18,938 nucleotides of DNA from Thaumasiovibrio sp043421945 (lineage in GTDB: Bacteria; Pseudomonadota; Gammaproteobacteria; Enterobacterales; Vibrionaceae). Shown here one piece after another: positions 1-7,901 of the stretch; within the stretch, counting starts at the first letter, position 1; every line of letters begins with the position of its first letter. The notes beneath the pieces were generated by a model. The model searched no databases. It was not told the DNA's origin and saw only the letters and a program-made list of their open reading frames with translations. Made by a program: the position numbers and the translations under genes. The stretch lies in NCBI GenBank assembly GCA_043421945.1, contig JBHOGO010000085.1, forward strand, positions 1-18,938, written 5' to 3'.

Positions 1-75
1 GGTGCCTCGAGGCGGAATCGAACCACCGACACGGGGATTTTCAATCCCCTGCTCTACCGACTGAGCTATCGAGGC
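1..75 (-). tRNA. tRNA-Phe (GAA)
   Basis: Read on the minus strand this folds as a cloverleaf. The acceptor stem is GCCTCGA/TCGAGGC, the D arm is TAGCTCAGTCGGTAGAGCA, the anticodon stem is GGGGA/TCCCC around loop TTGAAAA giving anticodon GAA, and the T arm is GGTTCGATTCC. Discriminator A and the CC of an encoded CCA are visible; the final A falls just outside the window. The body closely matches enterobacterial tRNA-Phe. It is transcribed away from the chemosensory cluster. Confidence 0.97.
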
Positions 76-115
76 AACGGAGGTGCATTAAATAGATTTT
101 CTCCTGAGTCGTCAA
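76..115 (-). promoter_or_regulatory. sigma-70 promoter of tRNA-Phe
   Basis: On the minus strand a -35 TTGACG (plus 110-115) is followed by a 17-bp spacer and -10 TTTAAT (plus 87-92). The -10 ends 11 bases before the mature tRNA 5' end. The stretch after the -10 (GCACCTCC) is GC-rich, like the discriminators of stringently controlled stable-RNA promoters. The seen elements are strong; growth-rate control is inferred. Confidence 0.75.
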
Positions 116-344
116 CTTTTTTTTTGAATGTTTTTTCTGAATGCTGAATTTTTGTCCTTTTCTTGTGGTGTGACTAAACTTGTTTACACTCCCGTGTGCT
201 TTTAGTTGTCCTTTGTATCATTTTAGTAACAATCTCAATGCTTTTTCTTGTTGTTGCTACACTATTTACACGGAATAAAAAATACGTTTTATGGAGTGAA
301 AAACACTCAGGCTATGCCAAATAAGGCAATTGAAAGGATTTTGA
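116..344 (+). promoter_or_regulatory. leader and putative RpoS-type promoter of the chemosensory cluster
   Basis: No gene is seen here. GCTACACTAT at 256-265 matches the sigma-S extended -10 pattern (K-C-T-A-Y-R-C-T) including the C just upstream of the hexamer; the -35 is poor, which sigma-S tolerates. A weaker sigma-70 reading is TTGTTG (251-256) with AATAAA (274-279) at 17 bp. No sigma-28 or sigma-54 motif was found. The likely leader contains two small perfect hairpins: GAGTG/CACTC at 294-308 and TGCC/GGCA at 315-328. The first gene's Shine-Dalgarno AAAGGA is at 333-338. Promoter assignment is tentative. Confidence 0.35.
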
Positions 345-608
345 ATGAAGTATGTACTCGATGGTGCTTTAGAAATTGGCATGGTGTTACAAGCGAAAGC
401 ACAATATGTCGATTGGCTGGAGAGTGAGGATAGCTTGGAAATTGACGGTTCAGAAGTCTGCAGAATCGATGCTGCTGGCTTACAAGCGTTAGCTTCTCTG
501 TTTCTGTCGGCAAGGGAGGCAAGCAAAACAATCCAACTCATTCAGCCTTCAGAAACACTAAATGATGCAATAGAGACGCTCGATCTTCACAGCCTTTTTT
601 TGAAATAA
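345..608 (+). CDS. STAS-domain protein lacking the phosphorylatable serine
   Basis: An 87-aa protein consisting of one STAS (anti-anti-sigma-like) fold. The conserved helix start reads IDAAGLQAL (Asp42-Ala43-Ala44-Gly45), where phosphorylated family members carry Ser next to the Asp (DSSG or DSAG). It should therefore not be phosphorylated by an HPK-type anti-sigma kinase and may act as a constitutive binding partner or scaffold. The start is supported by AAAGGA six bases upstream. It is the first gene of the chemosensory run and ends about 20 bases before cheY. STAS proteins without Ser also occur in lipid transport (MlaB), but no such genes are nearby. Family certain, role unknown. Confidence 0.82.
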   Translation: MKYVLDGALEIGMVLQAKAQYVDWLESEDSLEIDGSEVCRIDAAGLQALASLFLSAREASKTIQLIQPSETLNDAIETLDLHSLFLK

Positions 609-628
609 GATGTAATTAGGGGATGAAT

Positions 629-988
629 ATGACGAAGATTTTAGCCGCTGATGACTCAGTATCGATTAGACAAATGGTTAGTCACACGTTGAAAGATGCG
701 GGGTATGACGTTGAAACGGCAAATGACGGTAGTGACGCGCTTAAAAAAGCACAGGCAACTAAATTTGATGTCGTGATCTCCGATGTCAACATGCCAATTA
801 TGGGGGGGCTAGAGTTGGTCAAAGCGCTGCGCGGTAACCCTCAATATAAATTTACGCCGATTTTAATGCTCACGACAGAAACATCAGTAGAGAAAAAACA
901 GCAAGGTAAAGCAGCAGGCGCGACGGGCTGGTTGGTTAAACCATTCAACCCTGAGACCCTTTTAAAGACGTTAAAGCGAGTCATCTAA
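629..988 (+). CDS. cheY: CheY-type single-domain response regulator
   Basis: A 119-aa receiver with no output domain. The acidic pair is Asp8-Asp9, the phospho-acceptor is Asp52 (SDVNMPIMGG), the switch Thr is Thr82 (LMLTTE) and the invariant Lys is Lys104 (VKPF). The switch aromatic, Tyr106 in E. coli CheY, is Trp101 here. An in-frame ATG lies six bases upstream at 623 but abuts the Shine-Dalgarno AGGGG (618-622), so the ATG at 629 with a 6-base spacing is preferred. It is the presumed phospho-acceptor of the CheA encoded next. Whether it binds the flagellar motor cannot be told from sequence; F7-type CheY paralogues often have no motor role. Confidence 0.95.
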   Translation: MTKILAADDSVSIRQMVSHTLKDAGYDVETANDGSDALKKAQATKFDVVISDVNMPIMGGLELVKALRGNPQYKFTPILMLTTETSVEKKQQGKAAGATGWLVKPFNPETLLKTLKRVI

Positions 989-1033
989 CCTCCGCTCTTA
1001 GCACCTAACTTTGATCATTGTGGGAATCGTCTT

Positions 1034-3205
1034 ATGGCATTAGACATGGATCAACTTCGTAAAATGTTTTATGAAGAATGTAGAGAAAACCTAGAAGTTC
1101 TTGAGACCGAACTGCTAGGTGTTCAGCCTGATGATGTCGAATCTGAGACAATAAATACCATCTTTCGAGCAGCGCACTCGATAAAAGGTGGCGCCGCAAC
1201 GTTTAATCTGTTGGATATCAGCGAATTTACGCATGCCATGGAAGCTTATTTGGATGAAGTGCGTAATAAAAAATTATCTCTGACGAGTCATAGCATTGAC
1301 GTGCTGTTACGCGGAGGCGACTGTATTAAAGATATGTTGGTTGGTCATGAAAGCGGCCAACCCTCAAATCCTGAATTAAGTCTATCCGTGACAGAGGCTT
1401 TAAAGTTACTACTAAAAAGTGATGTAGACCCTGCAAGCGTCTTGCCCCATGGCGAGCCGGTCAATGCGGTGTCGCCTTCAACATCCGATGGCGCTCAGAG
1501 TACCATTGAAGCAACCAAGGAGTCTGTTTCAGAGGTCGAAAAGACCCGCGTAGGGTGGGAGATCGAATTTGTTCCCCATCAAGACCTATTTTTTAGTGGG
1601 AATGATCCATTACGTATTCTGGGTGAGGTCAGCGATCTCGACCCCAATGCTACCGTTGAATGTGACACATCAAAGCTACCAACGTTAGGCGGCTTCGAAG
1701 CTGAATTGTGTTACTTAAGCTGGCGAGTGACACTTGATGGCAGCATTGATGAAAATGACATTCGTGAGATATTCGAATGGGTAGAAGATCAATGTGATTT
1801 TTCTATTCAAGCCCAATTTTCTGATGAAAATACAGCTGCGCATGAAGATCATGTGGCAGATGCCTTACCTGCAATTAAAGTGGATGTTGATGATTCTAGG
1901 GATCATTCTTCCTCTGCTTCTCCTGATGTATCGGGCGAAGCTTCTCCTCCTAAAAACATACCAGACGATAAGCCCCAGCGAGCGGTAAAAGCAGAATCTG
2001 CTGTTAGCTCTATTCGTGTTGATATCGATAAAGTAGATAACCTAATTAACCTTGTTGGTGAATTAGTGATTACACAGTCAATGCTGACCGAGATTGGCAA
2101 TGATTTTAGTCACGATAAATTGGGTAAGCTAAAGGCCGGTTTAGACCAGTTATTACAGAATACCAAAGAACTGCAAGAAAATGTTCTGAATATCAGAATG
2201 TTGCCAATGAGTTTTGCCTTTAGCCGCTTTCCGAGATTAGTGAGAGACTTATCGTCAAGGTTGGAGAAAAAAGTCAATTTAGCCATCGCTGGAGAGCATA
2301 CTGAACTGGATAAAACGGTGCTGGAACGCATTGTCGATCCCCTCGTTCACTTAGTAAGGAATGGCATTGACCACGGGCTTGAGCTGCCTGACATTCGAAC
2401 TGCTGAAGGTAAGGACCCTATGGGGACTATCTCACTGAATGCCTACCATCAAGGTGGTGCAATTATCATTGAGGTCAAAGATGATGGTGCTGGAATTGAT
2501 TGTGATCGCCTATGGAATAAAGCCGTTGAAAAAGGCGTCGTTTCGGCAGAAATGCGTCGAGAAGAGATGACGGATAAACAAGTGCTTAACTTGATTTTTG
2601 CCCCCGGTTTTTCTATGGCTAACGAAGTGTCTGACATCTCTGGACGTGGCGTAGGCATGGACGTAGTAAGGCGAAATATTGAAGAGCTTGGTGGTCATAT
2701 CGAAGTCGAATCCGCGATAGGGGTCGGCAGTTCATTCACCATTAGCTTGCCGTTAACACTGGCGATCCTTGATGGTCAGTTGGTTAAAGTGGCTGGGGAG
2801 GTTTACGTTATCCCCTTGATTACCATTGTGGAATCGATACAAATCGATACACAGTGCGTCAAAGTGGCGTCTGGAGGGATAGAGCTTTATCGACTACGAG
2901 ATGAAAATATTCCTATCTTTCGTTTACATGAAGAGTTTGGCTTGGGGGAGAGTGGTGCGCTTGATGGACGATTACTCTGCCTTGTAGAGACGGCTGGCAA
3001 TCGAATTGGACTATTACTTGATGATTTACTTGGTCAGCAGCAAGTTGTCATCAAGAGTCTTGAGTCAAATTATACCAAGGTGTCGGGTATCTCGGGGGCA
3101 ACGATTTTAGGTGATGGATCGGTCTCACTCATTCTCGATATTCAAGGTTTAATTACTGCATTTAAGCATCGTCAAGCTGATGGGAAGAATGGCATTGCGG
3201 CATAA
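1034..3205 (+). CDS. cheA: chemotaxis histidine kinase CheA
   Basis: A 723-aa soluble kinase that autophosphorylates and passes phosphate to CheY and CheB inside chemoreceptor arrays. Order of domains: P1/Hpt at about 5-110 with phospho-His48 (RAAHSIKGGAATF); an acidic and Ser/Pro-rich linker enclosing a folded segment at about 173-262 (GWEIEFVPHQDLF...), the P2-position domain typical of non-enterobacterial CheAs; P3 dimerisation at about 325-395; P4 ATPase at about 396-572 with the N box (VRNGIDHGLE, Asn443), DDGAGID (483-489) and GRGVGMDVV (538-546); and a CheW-like P5 at about 575-712. All catalytic signatures are intact. The start has a moderate GGGA eight bases upstream. A 77-base gap separates it from the cheW pair. 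Confidence 0.97.
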   Translation: MALDMDQLRKMFYEECRENLEVLETELLGVQPDDVESETINTIFRAAHSIKGGAATFNLLDISEFTHAMEAYLDEVRNKKLSLTSHSIDVLLRGGDCIKDMLVGHESGQPSNPELSLSVTEALKLLLKSDVDPASVLPHGEPVNAVSPSTSDGAQSTIEATKESVSEVEKTRVGWEIEFVPHQDLFFSGNDPLRILGEVSDLDPNATVECDTSKLPTLGGFEAELCYLSWRVTLDGSIDENDIREIFEWVEDQCDFSIQAQFSDENTAAHEDHVADALPAIKVDVDDSRDHSSSASPDVSGEASPPKNIPDDKPQRAVKAESAVSSIRVDIDKVDNLINLVGELVITQSMLTEIGNDFSHDKLGKLKAGLDQLLQNTKELQENVLNIRMLPMSFAFSRFPRLVRDLSSRLEKKVNLAIAGEHTELDKTVLERIVDPLVHLVRNGIDHGLELPDIRTAEGKDPMGTISLNAYHQGGAIIIEVKDDGAGIDCDRLWNKAVEKGVVSAEMRREEMTDKQVLNLIFAPGFSMANEVSDISGRGVGMDVVRRNIEELGGHIEVESAIGVGSSFTISLPLTLAILDGQLVKVAGEVYVIPLITIVESIQIDTQCVKVASGGIELYRLRDENIPIFRLHEEFGLGESGALDGRLLCLVETAGNRIGLLLDDLLGQQQVVIKSLESNYTKVSGISGATILGDGSVSLILDIQGLITAFKHRQADGKNGIAA

Positions 3206-3282
3206 CGGTCTGGAGACAAAACGATTGGCGTATCGGTCTGCTGAAATCATAGCGACTAACTTTTCACATACGGGGTGAAGTG

Positions 3283-3774
3283 ATGACAGATGTAACTGAA
3301 CAACTTCGCGTTGATAGTGAAATCAGTGAAAACGCCGACTTTCTCAGTTTCTGCTTAGCAGGCGAGCTATATGGCGTCGACATTCGAGATGTCGAGGAAA
3401 TCCGTGTTTGGGAGCGTCCAACACCGATACCGCGTTCACCTCACTTCATTAAAGGAGTGATTAACCTACGCGGGATGATTGTCCCAATTATGGACCTGCG
3501 ATTACGTTTTGATATCGGTAATGCGGATTACTTACCCACCACGGTGGTACTTATTTTAAGGTCGATGACAGAGTCTGAAGAAAGGCTAACTGGCATTGTT
3601 GTCGATGCGGTCGCGGATGTGATTAGTCAAGGGGAGCAGGTGCTTTCCCCCGCTATCGGAGAGTCGACTGTCACGCCATTTGCTTCTGGGTTGTTAAACG
3701 TGGGTGAGCAAGTGTTGACGCTGTTAAATACAGAGGAACTTCTCAATATCGATACGATTCTTTCAGAGGGATAG
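3283..3774 (+). CDS. cheW: CheW coupling protein (first copy)
   Basis: A 163-aa single CheW/SH3-like domain protein that links CheA to chemoreceptors. The core begins at about residue 18 (ADFLSFCLAGELYGVDI) and contains the conserved GVINLRGMIVPIMDLR segment with the receptor-contact Arg. A GTG lies one codon upstream (3280), but GGGG at 3272-3275 gives a 7-base spacing to the ATG at 3283. Compared with the next copy it has an N-terminal extension and clearly divergent sequence, so the two are old paralogues and not a fresh duplication. Confidence 0.93.
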   Translation: MTDVTEQLRVDSEISENADFLSFCLAGELYGVDIRDVEEIRVWERPTPIPRSPHFIKGVINLRGMIVPIMDLRLRFDIGNADYLPTTVVLILRSMTESEERLTGIVVDAVADVISQGEQVLSPAIGESTVTPFASGLLNVGEQVLTLLNTEELLNIDTILSEG

Positions 3775-3777
3775 AGG

Positions 3778-4233
3778 ATGGCTGCGAAGGAATTTCTGAG
3801 CTTTGTACTCGCGGACGAGGAGTATGCAGTTGATATTTTAGATGTCAGAGAAGTGAGAGGATGGAGCGATGTTCGCTTGATTCCCAACAGCCCTGATTTT
3901 TTACTTGGTGTTTTAGAGCTCCGCGGAGAGTACGTCCCTATTGTCGATCTACGTCGTCGATTTGGGATGGAGGCAGCCGTATTAAATGCGACGACAGTTG
4001 TCATCGTATTGAATGATGGGGATGGAAAACCATTGGGTATTATTGTTGATGCGGTTTCTGAAGTTTATCCATTGAGTGAAGAAGAGATAAAACCCGCTCC
4101 AAATTTGTCAGGTTCGATTGACCATTGCTACATCGTGGGTATTGCATCGGTCGAGAGTGGGCATGTCGTGTTAATTAATCTAGAAGCCTTGTTTGATATA
4201 GGCGAACTCAACCAACTATCTGAAACGATATAG
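3778..4233 (+). CDS. cheW: CheW coupling protein (second copy)
   Basis: A 151-aa CheW domain with LLGVLELRGEYVPIVDLRRRFG as the central signature. It starts three bases after the stop of the first cheW with GAGGG seven bases upstream, so the two are co-translated. The loop between the two sheets differs from copy one (EEEIKPAPNLSGSIDHCYIVG against GEQVLSPAIGESTVTPFASG). Array-forming systems can use two CheWs for separate ring contacts. Division of labour here is inference. Confidence 0.93.
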   Translation: MAAKEFLSFVLADEEYAVDILDVREVRGWSDVRLIPNSPDFLLGVLELRGEYVPIVDLRRRFGMEAAVLNATTVVIVLNDGDGKPLGIIVDAVSEVYPLSEEEIKPAPNLSGSIDHCYIVGIASVESGHVVLINLEALFDIGELNQLSETI

Positions 4234-4252
4234 TTCTGTAGAGGTAAGATGC

Positions 4253-7051
4253 ATGTGGTGGAAAAGAGAAAAGGAACAAACAGTCGCTCAGCCCATGTCG
4301 GTATTAGAACAAGCTGCGCCAGAGCCAGTTCCTGTAGAAGCGGATCAAGGAATGAGTAATGCGCATTTAATCTCAGCATTGAATGTTGCGCAGACAGCGT
4401 TGATGACAATCGATCGTGATTTTAAAATCACCTATTTAAACCAACGTTCTCTAGAGTTATTGAAAAAGCATGAGTACCTTTTCCAATCGTTATGGCCGAG
4501 CTTTCGTGCCGATAAAGATCTCTTAATTGGCTACTGTATTGATGCATTTCACGCCAACCCAGCCCATCAGCGTCAGATGTTGTCATCACCGACAAATTTG
4601 CCTTATACCACCACGATTGAAATTAAAGATGTACTGTTAGAGCTCAATGTTGGAGCCATTTTGGATGATAATGGGCAGTATATTGGCAACACTCTGGAAT
4701 GGTCAGATGTGACGGAGTTACGCCACAAAGATAATGAAGTTGCTCGCCTTAGAGCTGCGATTGACCAAGCACAAACTGCGCTTGTCATGATTAATCGAGA
4801 CTTCAATATTACTTATGCAAACCAAGAAACGGTCTCTTTATTTAAGCAGCATGAATCATCATTTCAAACCGTGTGGCCTGGTTTTACAGCTAGTGAAGAG
4901 TGGCTTATGGGGCGCTGTATTGACGAATTCCATAAGAACCCAGCTCATCAACGAAAGATGCTATCAGATCCTAGTAACCTCCCTTATAGCACTGATATCA
5001 ATGTTGCAGATGTAAAAATAGAGCTCAATGTTGCTGCTATTCACGATAGCGAAGGCAACTATATTGGTAATACGCTGGAATGGTCTGATGTGACTGCTTT
5101 GCGTCATAAAGATGATGAAGTCGCGCGATTAAGAGCGGCGATTGATCAAGCCCAAACAGCAATGGTAATGATTGATCGAGACTTCAATATTACCTATGCC
5201 AATGAACAAACCGTGACGCTCTTCAAACAACATGAAGCCGAATTTAGAACAGTATGGCCAGGCTTTACTGCTAGTGAAGAGTGGTTGATGGGGCGCTGTA
5301 TCGATGAGTTTCATAAGCACCCAGCCCATCAGCGCCAGATGTTAGCCGATCCGAGTAACCTCCCTTATAGCACTGACATTACGGTTGCGGATGTCAAAAT
5401 TCAACTCAATGTTGCTGCTATTCGGGATGCTGAGGATAACTACATTGGAAACATGCTGGAGTGGCAAGATGTCACTGAATTGCGTGCTAAAGAAGTGCAA
5501 ATTGGACGTCTAGTCTCTTCGGTCGAAGGAATGACAACCAATATCATGATGGCTGATGAAGATGGGGTCATCCAGTATATCAACCCCGCTTTAATTGTCC
5601 TTTTGCGTAAGCGAGAGGCTGAGCTACGAGAAACATTCTCAGGCTTTAGAGTGGATGATCTTATCGGCAAAAACATCGATATATTTCATAAGAATCCAGC
5701 CCATCAACGCGGCATTATCAATAACCCTGAACGCTTACCGTTTACCTCGCAAATCAAAGTTGGTGAGTTAGAGTTCATTCTTACCTGTATTGCTATGCGA
5801 GATGCTAGCGGTACCTATATTGGCCCTGCATTGCAGTGGGAGGATATTACAGAGCGACAAGATGGTCAGCGTCAAGTTGAGTCTCTTATTCAAAATGCCA
5901 TTGTTGGTAATCTTGATAATCGTATTGATACGTCGACCTATAGCGGCTTTATGGAAGAGCTTGGTAATGGCGTCAATAACTTACTCGACGCGATCGTTGA
6001 TCCTATTCGTCAATGCACCGAAGTTATGACGCAAGTTGCTGATGGTAATTTGAAAACCAGTATGTCTGATGAGAGCCAAGGTGATTTTGCTAAGTTAGCA
6101 GAAGCGGTGAATACCTCAATTCTGAATCTTCGTAACATGGTCGATAAGATTACATCGTCTTCCGCTCGTGTGGCGACAGCGTCTACAGAAATTGCTGAAG
6201 GCAATAATGATCTCAGTCAGCGTGTTGAAGCGCAAGCCTCTAACCTCGAACAAACTGCAGCCAGCATGGAAGAGATAACCACAACGGTTAAGCAGAACGC
6301 GGAAAGTGCTAAAGGAGCGAATGAGCTCTCTGATGATGCGGCCCAAAAAGCGCGTAAAGGTGGGGATGTTGTTGGTCATGCTGTCTCAGCGATGTCAGAG
6401 ATTAATACGGCGAGTAAGAAAATTTCGGACATCATTGGCGTCATTGATGAAATCGCCTTCCAAACCAACTTATTAGCACTCAATGCTGCGGTTGAAGCAG
6501 CTAGAGCGGGTGAGCAAGGACGAGGTTTCGCCGTCGTAGCGGGTGAAGTACGCAATCTCGCTCAGCGTAGTGCTGCTGCTGCAAAAGAGATTAAAGGGCT
6601 GATCAACGACAGTGTTGATAAGGTTGCTGAAGGGACGCGACTTGTCGATGAATCGGGCGCTACCTTGAACGAAATTGTTGATGCCGTGGCTAAGGTGTCT
6701 GAGTTGATAGGGCAGATAGCAGGAGCAAGTCAGGAGCAAGCGACGGGGATTGATGAAATTAGTCGCGCAATCGCAGCGATGGATGAAATGACGCAACAGA
6801 ATGCCGCCTTAGTGGAGCAAACGTCAGCCGCGAGTCAATCACTCAAAGATGAGGGGAAAGAGCTTATTCATCTGATGAACTTCTTTTCGACTGATGCCAA
6901 TGTAGCAACTATTTCTCAGCCACCATTAAAGCCATCAGCTCCTTCATCTACAGGTGCAAGCGTTAGCGCCATGCGGACGCCAGCTGCTTCTAAAGTGGTC
7001 AACTCCCCAATGAAAATGGGCGAGGATGGAGATGAATGGGAGGAGTTTTAA
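4253..7051 (+). CDS. soluble chemoreceptor with four Aer2-like PAS domains
   Basis: A 932-aa methyl-accepting protein with no membrane segment, so a cytoplasmic receptor. Four PAS units span about residues 36-541. Each has FH-x-x/K-PAHQR (His100/105, 227/232, 354/359, 479/484) and a Trp at the end of the last strand (Trp150, 277, 404, 529 in EW/QW-x-D-V/I-T). In P. aeruginosa Aer2 a helix His binds heme b and such a Trp stabilises bound O2. HAMP-like segments follow at about 545-632, then a signalling hairpin at about 635-878 whose tip has EIAFQTNLLALNAAVEAARA. A disordered linker ends in the pentapeptide EWEEF, the CheR/CheB tether type. GAGG lies eight bases upstream of the ATG. Heme binding is inferred, not shown. 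It equals mcpB/aer2 in position in the Che2 cluster. Confidence 0.94.
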   Translation: MWWKREKEQTVAQPMSVLEQAAPEPVPVEADQGMSNAHLISALNVAQTALMTIDRDFKITYLNQRSLELLKKHEYLFQSLWPSFRADKDLLIGYCIDAFHANPAHQRQMLSSPTNLPYTTTIEIKDVLLELNVGAILDDNGQYIGNTLEWSDVTELRHKDNEVARLRAAIDQAQTALVMINRDFNITYANQETVSLFKQHESSFQTVWPGFTASEEWLMGRCIDEFHKNPAHQRKMLSDPSNLPYSTDINVADVKIELNVAAIHDSEGNYIGNTLEWSDVTALRHKDDEVARLRAAIDQAQTAMVMIDRDFNITYANEQTVTLFKQHEAEFRTVWPGFTASEEWLMGRCIDEFHKHPAHQRQMLADPSNLPYSTDITVADVKIQLNVAAIRDAEDNYIGNMLEWQDVTELRAKEVQIGRLVSSVEGMTTNIMMADEDGVIQYINPALIVLLRKREAELRETFSGFRVDDLIGKNIDIFHKNPAHQRGIINNPERLPFTSQIKVGELEFILTCIAMRDASGTYIGPALQWEDITERQDGQRQVESLIQNAIVGNLDNRIDTSTYSGFMEELGNGVNNLLDAIVDPIRQCTEVMTQVADGNLKTSMSDESQGDFAKLAEAVNTSILNLRNMVDKITSSSARVATASTEIAEGNNDLSQRVEAQASNLEQTAASMEEITTTVKQNAESAKGANELSDDAAQKARKGGDVVGHAVSAMSEINTASKKISDIIGVIDEIAFQTNLLALNAAVEAARAGEQGRGFAVVAGEVRNLAQRSAAAAKEIKGLINDSVDKVAEGTRLVDESGATLNEIVDAVAKVSELIGQIAGASQEQATGIDEISRAIAAMDEMTQQNAALVEQTSAASQSLKDEGKELIHLMNFFSTDANVATISQPPLKPSAPSSTGASVSAMRTPAASKVVNSPMKMGEDGDEWEEF
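4358..5875 (+). repeat. tandem PAS-coding direct repeats (381-bp period)
   Basis: Within the receptor gene, units beginning at about 4358, 4739 and 5120 recur with an exact 127-codon (381-bp) period. The fourth unit (from 5501) has a 125-codon period and is clearly diverged. Units two and three are the most alike: for example GCTAGTGAAGAGTGG and GGGCGCTGTAT occur in both at the same offset, and the protein stretch LMGRCIDEFHK is identical. This is intragenic tandem duplication. Confidence 0.9.
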
Positions 7052-7056
7052 GGGCT

Positions 7057-7896
7057 ATGTCGATGGCAGGTTATATTCCTGAACAGGAATTCAAATTTAC
7101 AGATAAAGACTTCAAATTTGTGCAATGGTTTATGCATAAACATGTCGGCATCTACCTGTCTGATAAAAAAATGCCCATGGTGTATGGGCGTATTGCTCGT
7201 CGCTTGCGTGATGTCAATTTAACGACATTTGCTGAATACCGGCCGCTGATTGAAGAGGAAGGTGAAGAGCGAGTGAATTTTATTAATTCGCTGACCACGA
7301 ATAAAACGAATTTCTTTCGAGAGAAGCATCACTTTGATTATGTCTCTGAACAACTCGTGCCCCACTGGATTGAGACTCGAAAGAGCAGGGTGAGACTTTG
7401 GTCCGCAGGATGCTCGACGGGCGAAGAGCCTTATAGCTATATGTCGGTGCTGGCGGGGCATCATTTGTTCGACCATGTTGCAGATGTAAAGCTGCTGGCC
7501 ACCGATTTAGACACCAATGTGCTAAATAAAGCTGAAAAAGGCCTATACAGCGATGAGGTGATAAAGACGATTCCTGATACTTACTTAAAAGCTGGCTTTG
7601 TGAAGGGGAAAGGTACACAGCAGGGGCTAATTAAGGCAAAGAGTTCACTGCAGTCCCGAATGATTTTTAGGCAGCTTAACTTACATTCACCTTGGCCATT
7701 TAAAGGTCCGTTTGACGTGATTTCTTGTCGCAATGTAATGATCTATTTTGACAAACCGACACAGCAGCAACTCCTGTTGCGATTCCATGAGTACCTATCT
7801 GACGACGGCGTACTGTTTATCGGACACTCTGAAGGGGTAGGTGATTGCGCAGACAAGTTTGAAAGTTTGGGGCATACCATCTTTAAAAAGCGGTGA
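7057..7896 (+). CDS. cheR: chemoreceptor methyltransferase CheR
   Basis: A 279-aa SAM-dependent glutamate methyltransferase acting on chemoreceptors. An N-terminal helical domain (about 10-75) is followed by the catalytic domain with SAM motif RLWSAGCSTGEEPYS (113-127), LLATDLD (146-152) and CRNVMIYFDK (224-233). The beta-subdomain segment KGKGTQQGLIK (183-193) aligns with E. coli CheR GTGPHEGLVR, consistent with a pentapeptide-binding CheR and with the EWEEF tail of the receptor upstream. An in-frame ATG at 7036 overlaps the receptor gene. The ATG at 7057 is five bases past its stop; the ATG at 7063 has AAGGG at 8 bases and is a real alternative. Confidence 0.94.
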   Translation: MSMAGYIPEQEFKFTDKDFKFVQWFMHKHVGIYLSDKKMPMVYGRIARRLRDVNLTTFAEYRPLIEEEGEERVNFINSLTTNKTNFFREKHHFDYVSEQLVPHWIETRKSRVRLWSAGCSTGEEPYSYMSVLAGHHLFDHVADVKLLATDLDTNVLNKAEKGLYSDEVIKTIPDTYLKAGFVKGKGTQQGLIKAKSSLQSRMIFRQLNLHSPWPFKGPFDVISCRNVMIYFDKPTQQQLLLRFHEYLSDDGVLFIGHSEGVGDCADKFESLGHTIFKKR

Positions 7897-7901
7897 GGAT
7901 C

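Noticed and set aside
1..344. tRNA-adjacent integration site (att repeat of the tRNA 3' end).
   Set aside because: No second copy of the tRNA end was found in the window and no integrase or transposase gene is present.
3627..4004. A 125-codon minus-strand open frame over the two cheW genes.
   Set aside because: It spans two intact cheW genes in the opposite direction and has Ser/Thr-rich shadow composition.
6473..6796. A 107-codon minus-strand open frame inside the chemoreceptor gene.
   Set aside because: It lies across the highly conserved signalling hairpin of the receptor; composition is that of an antisense shadow.
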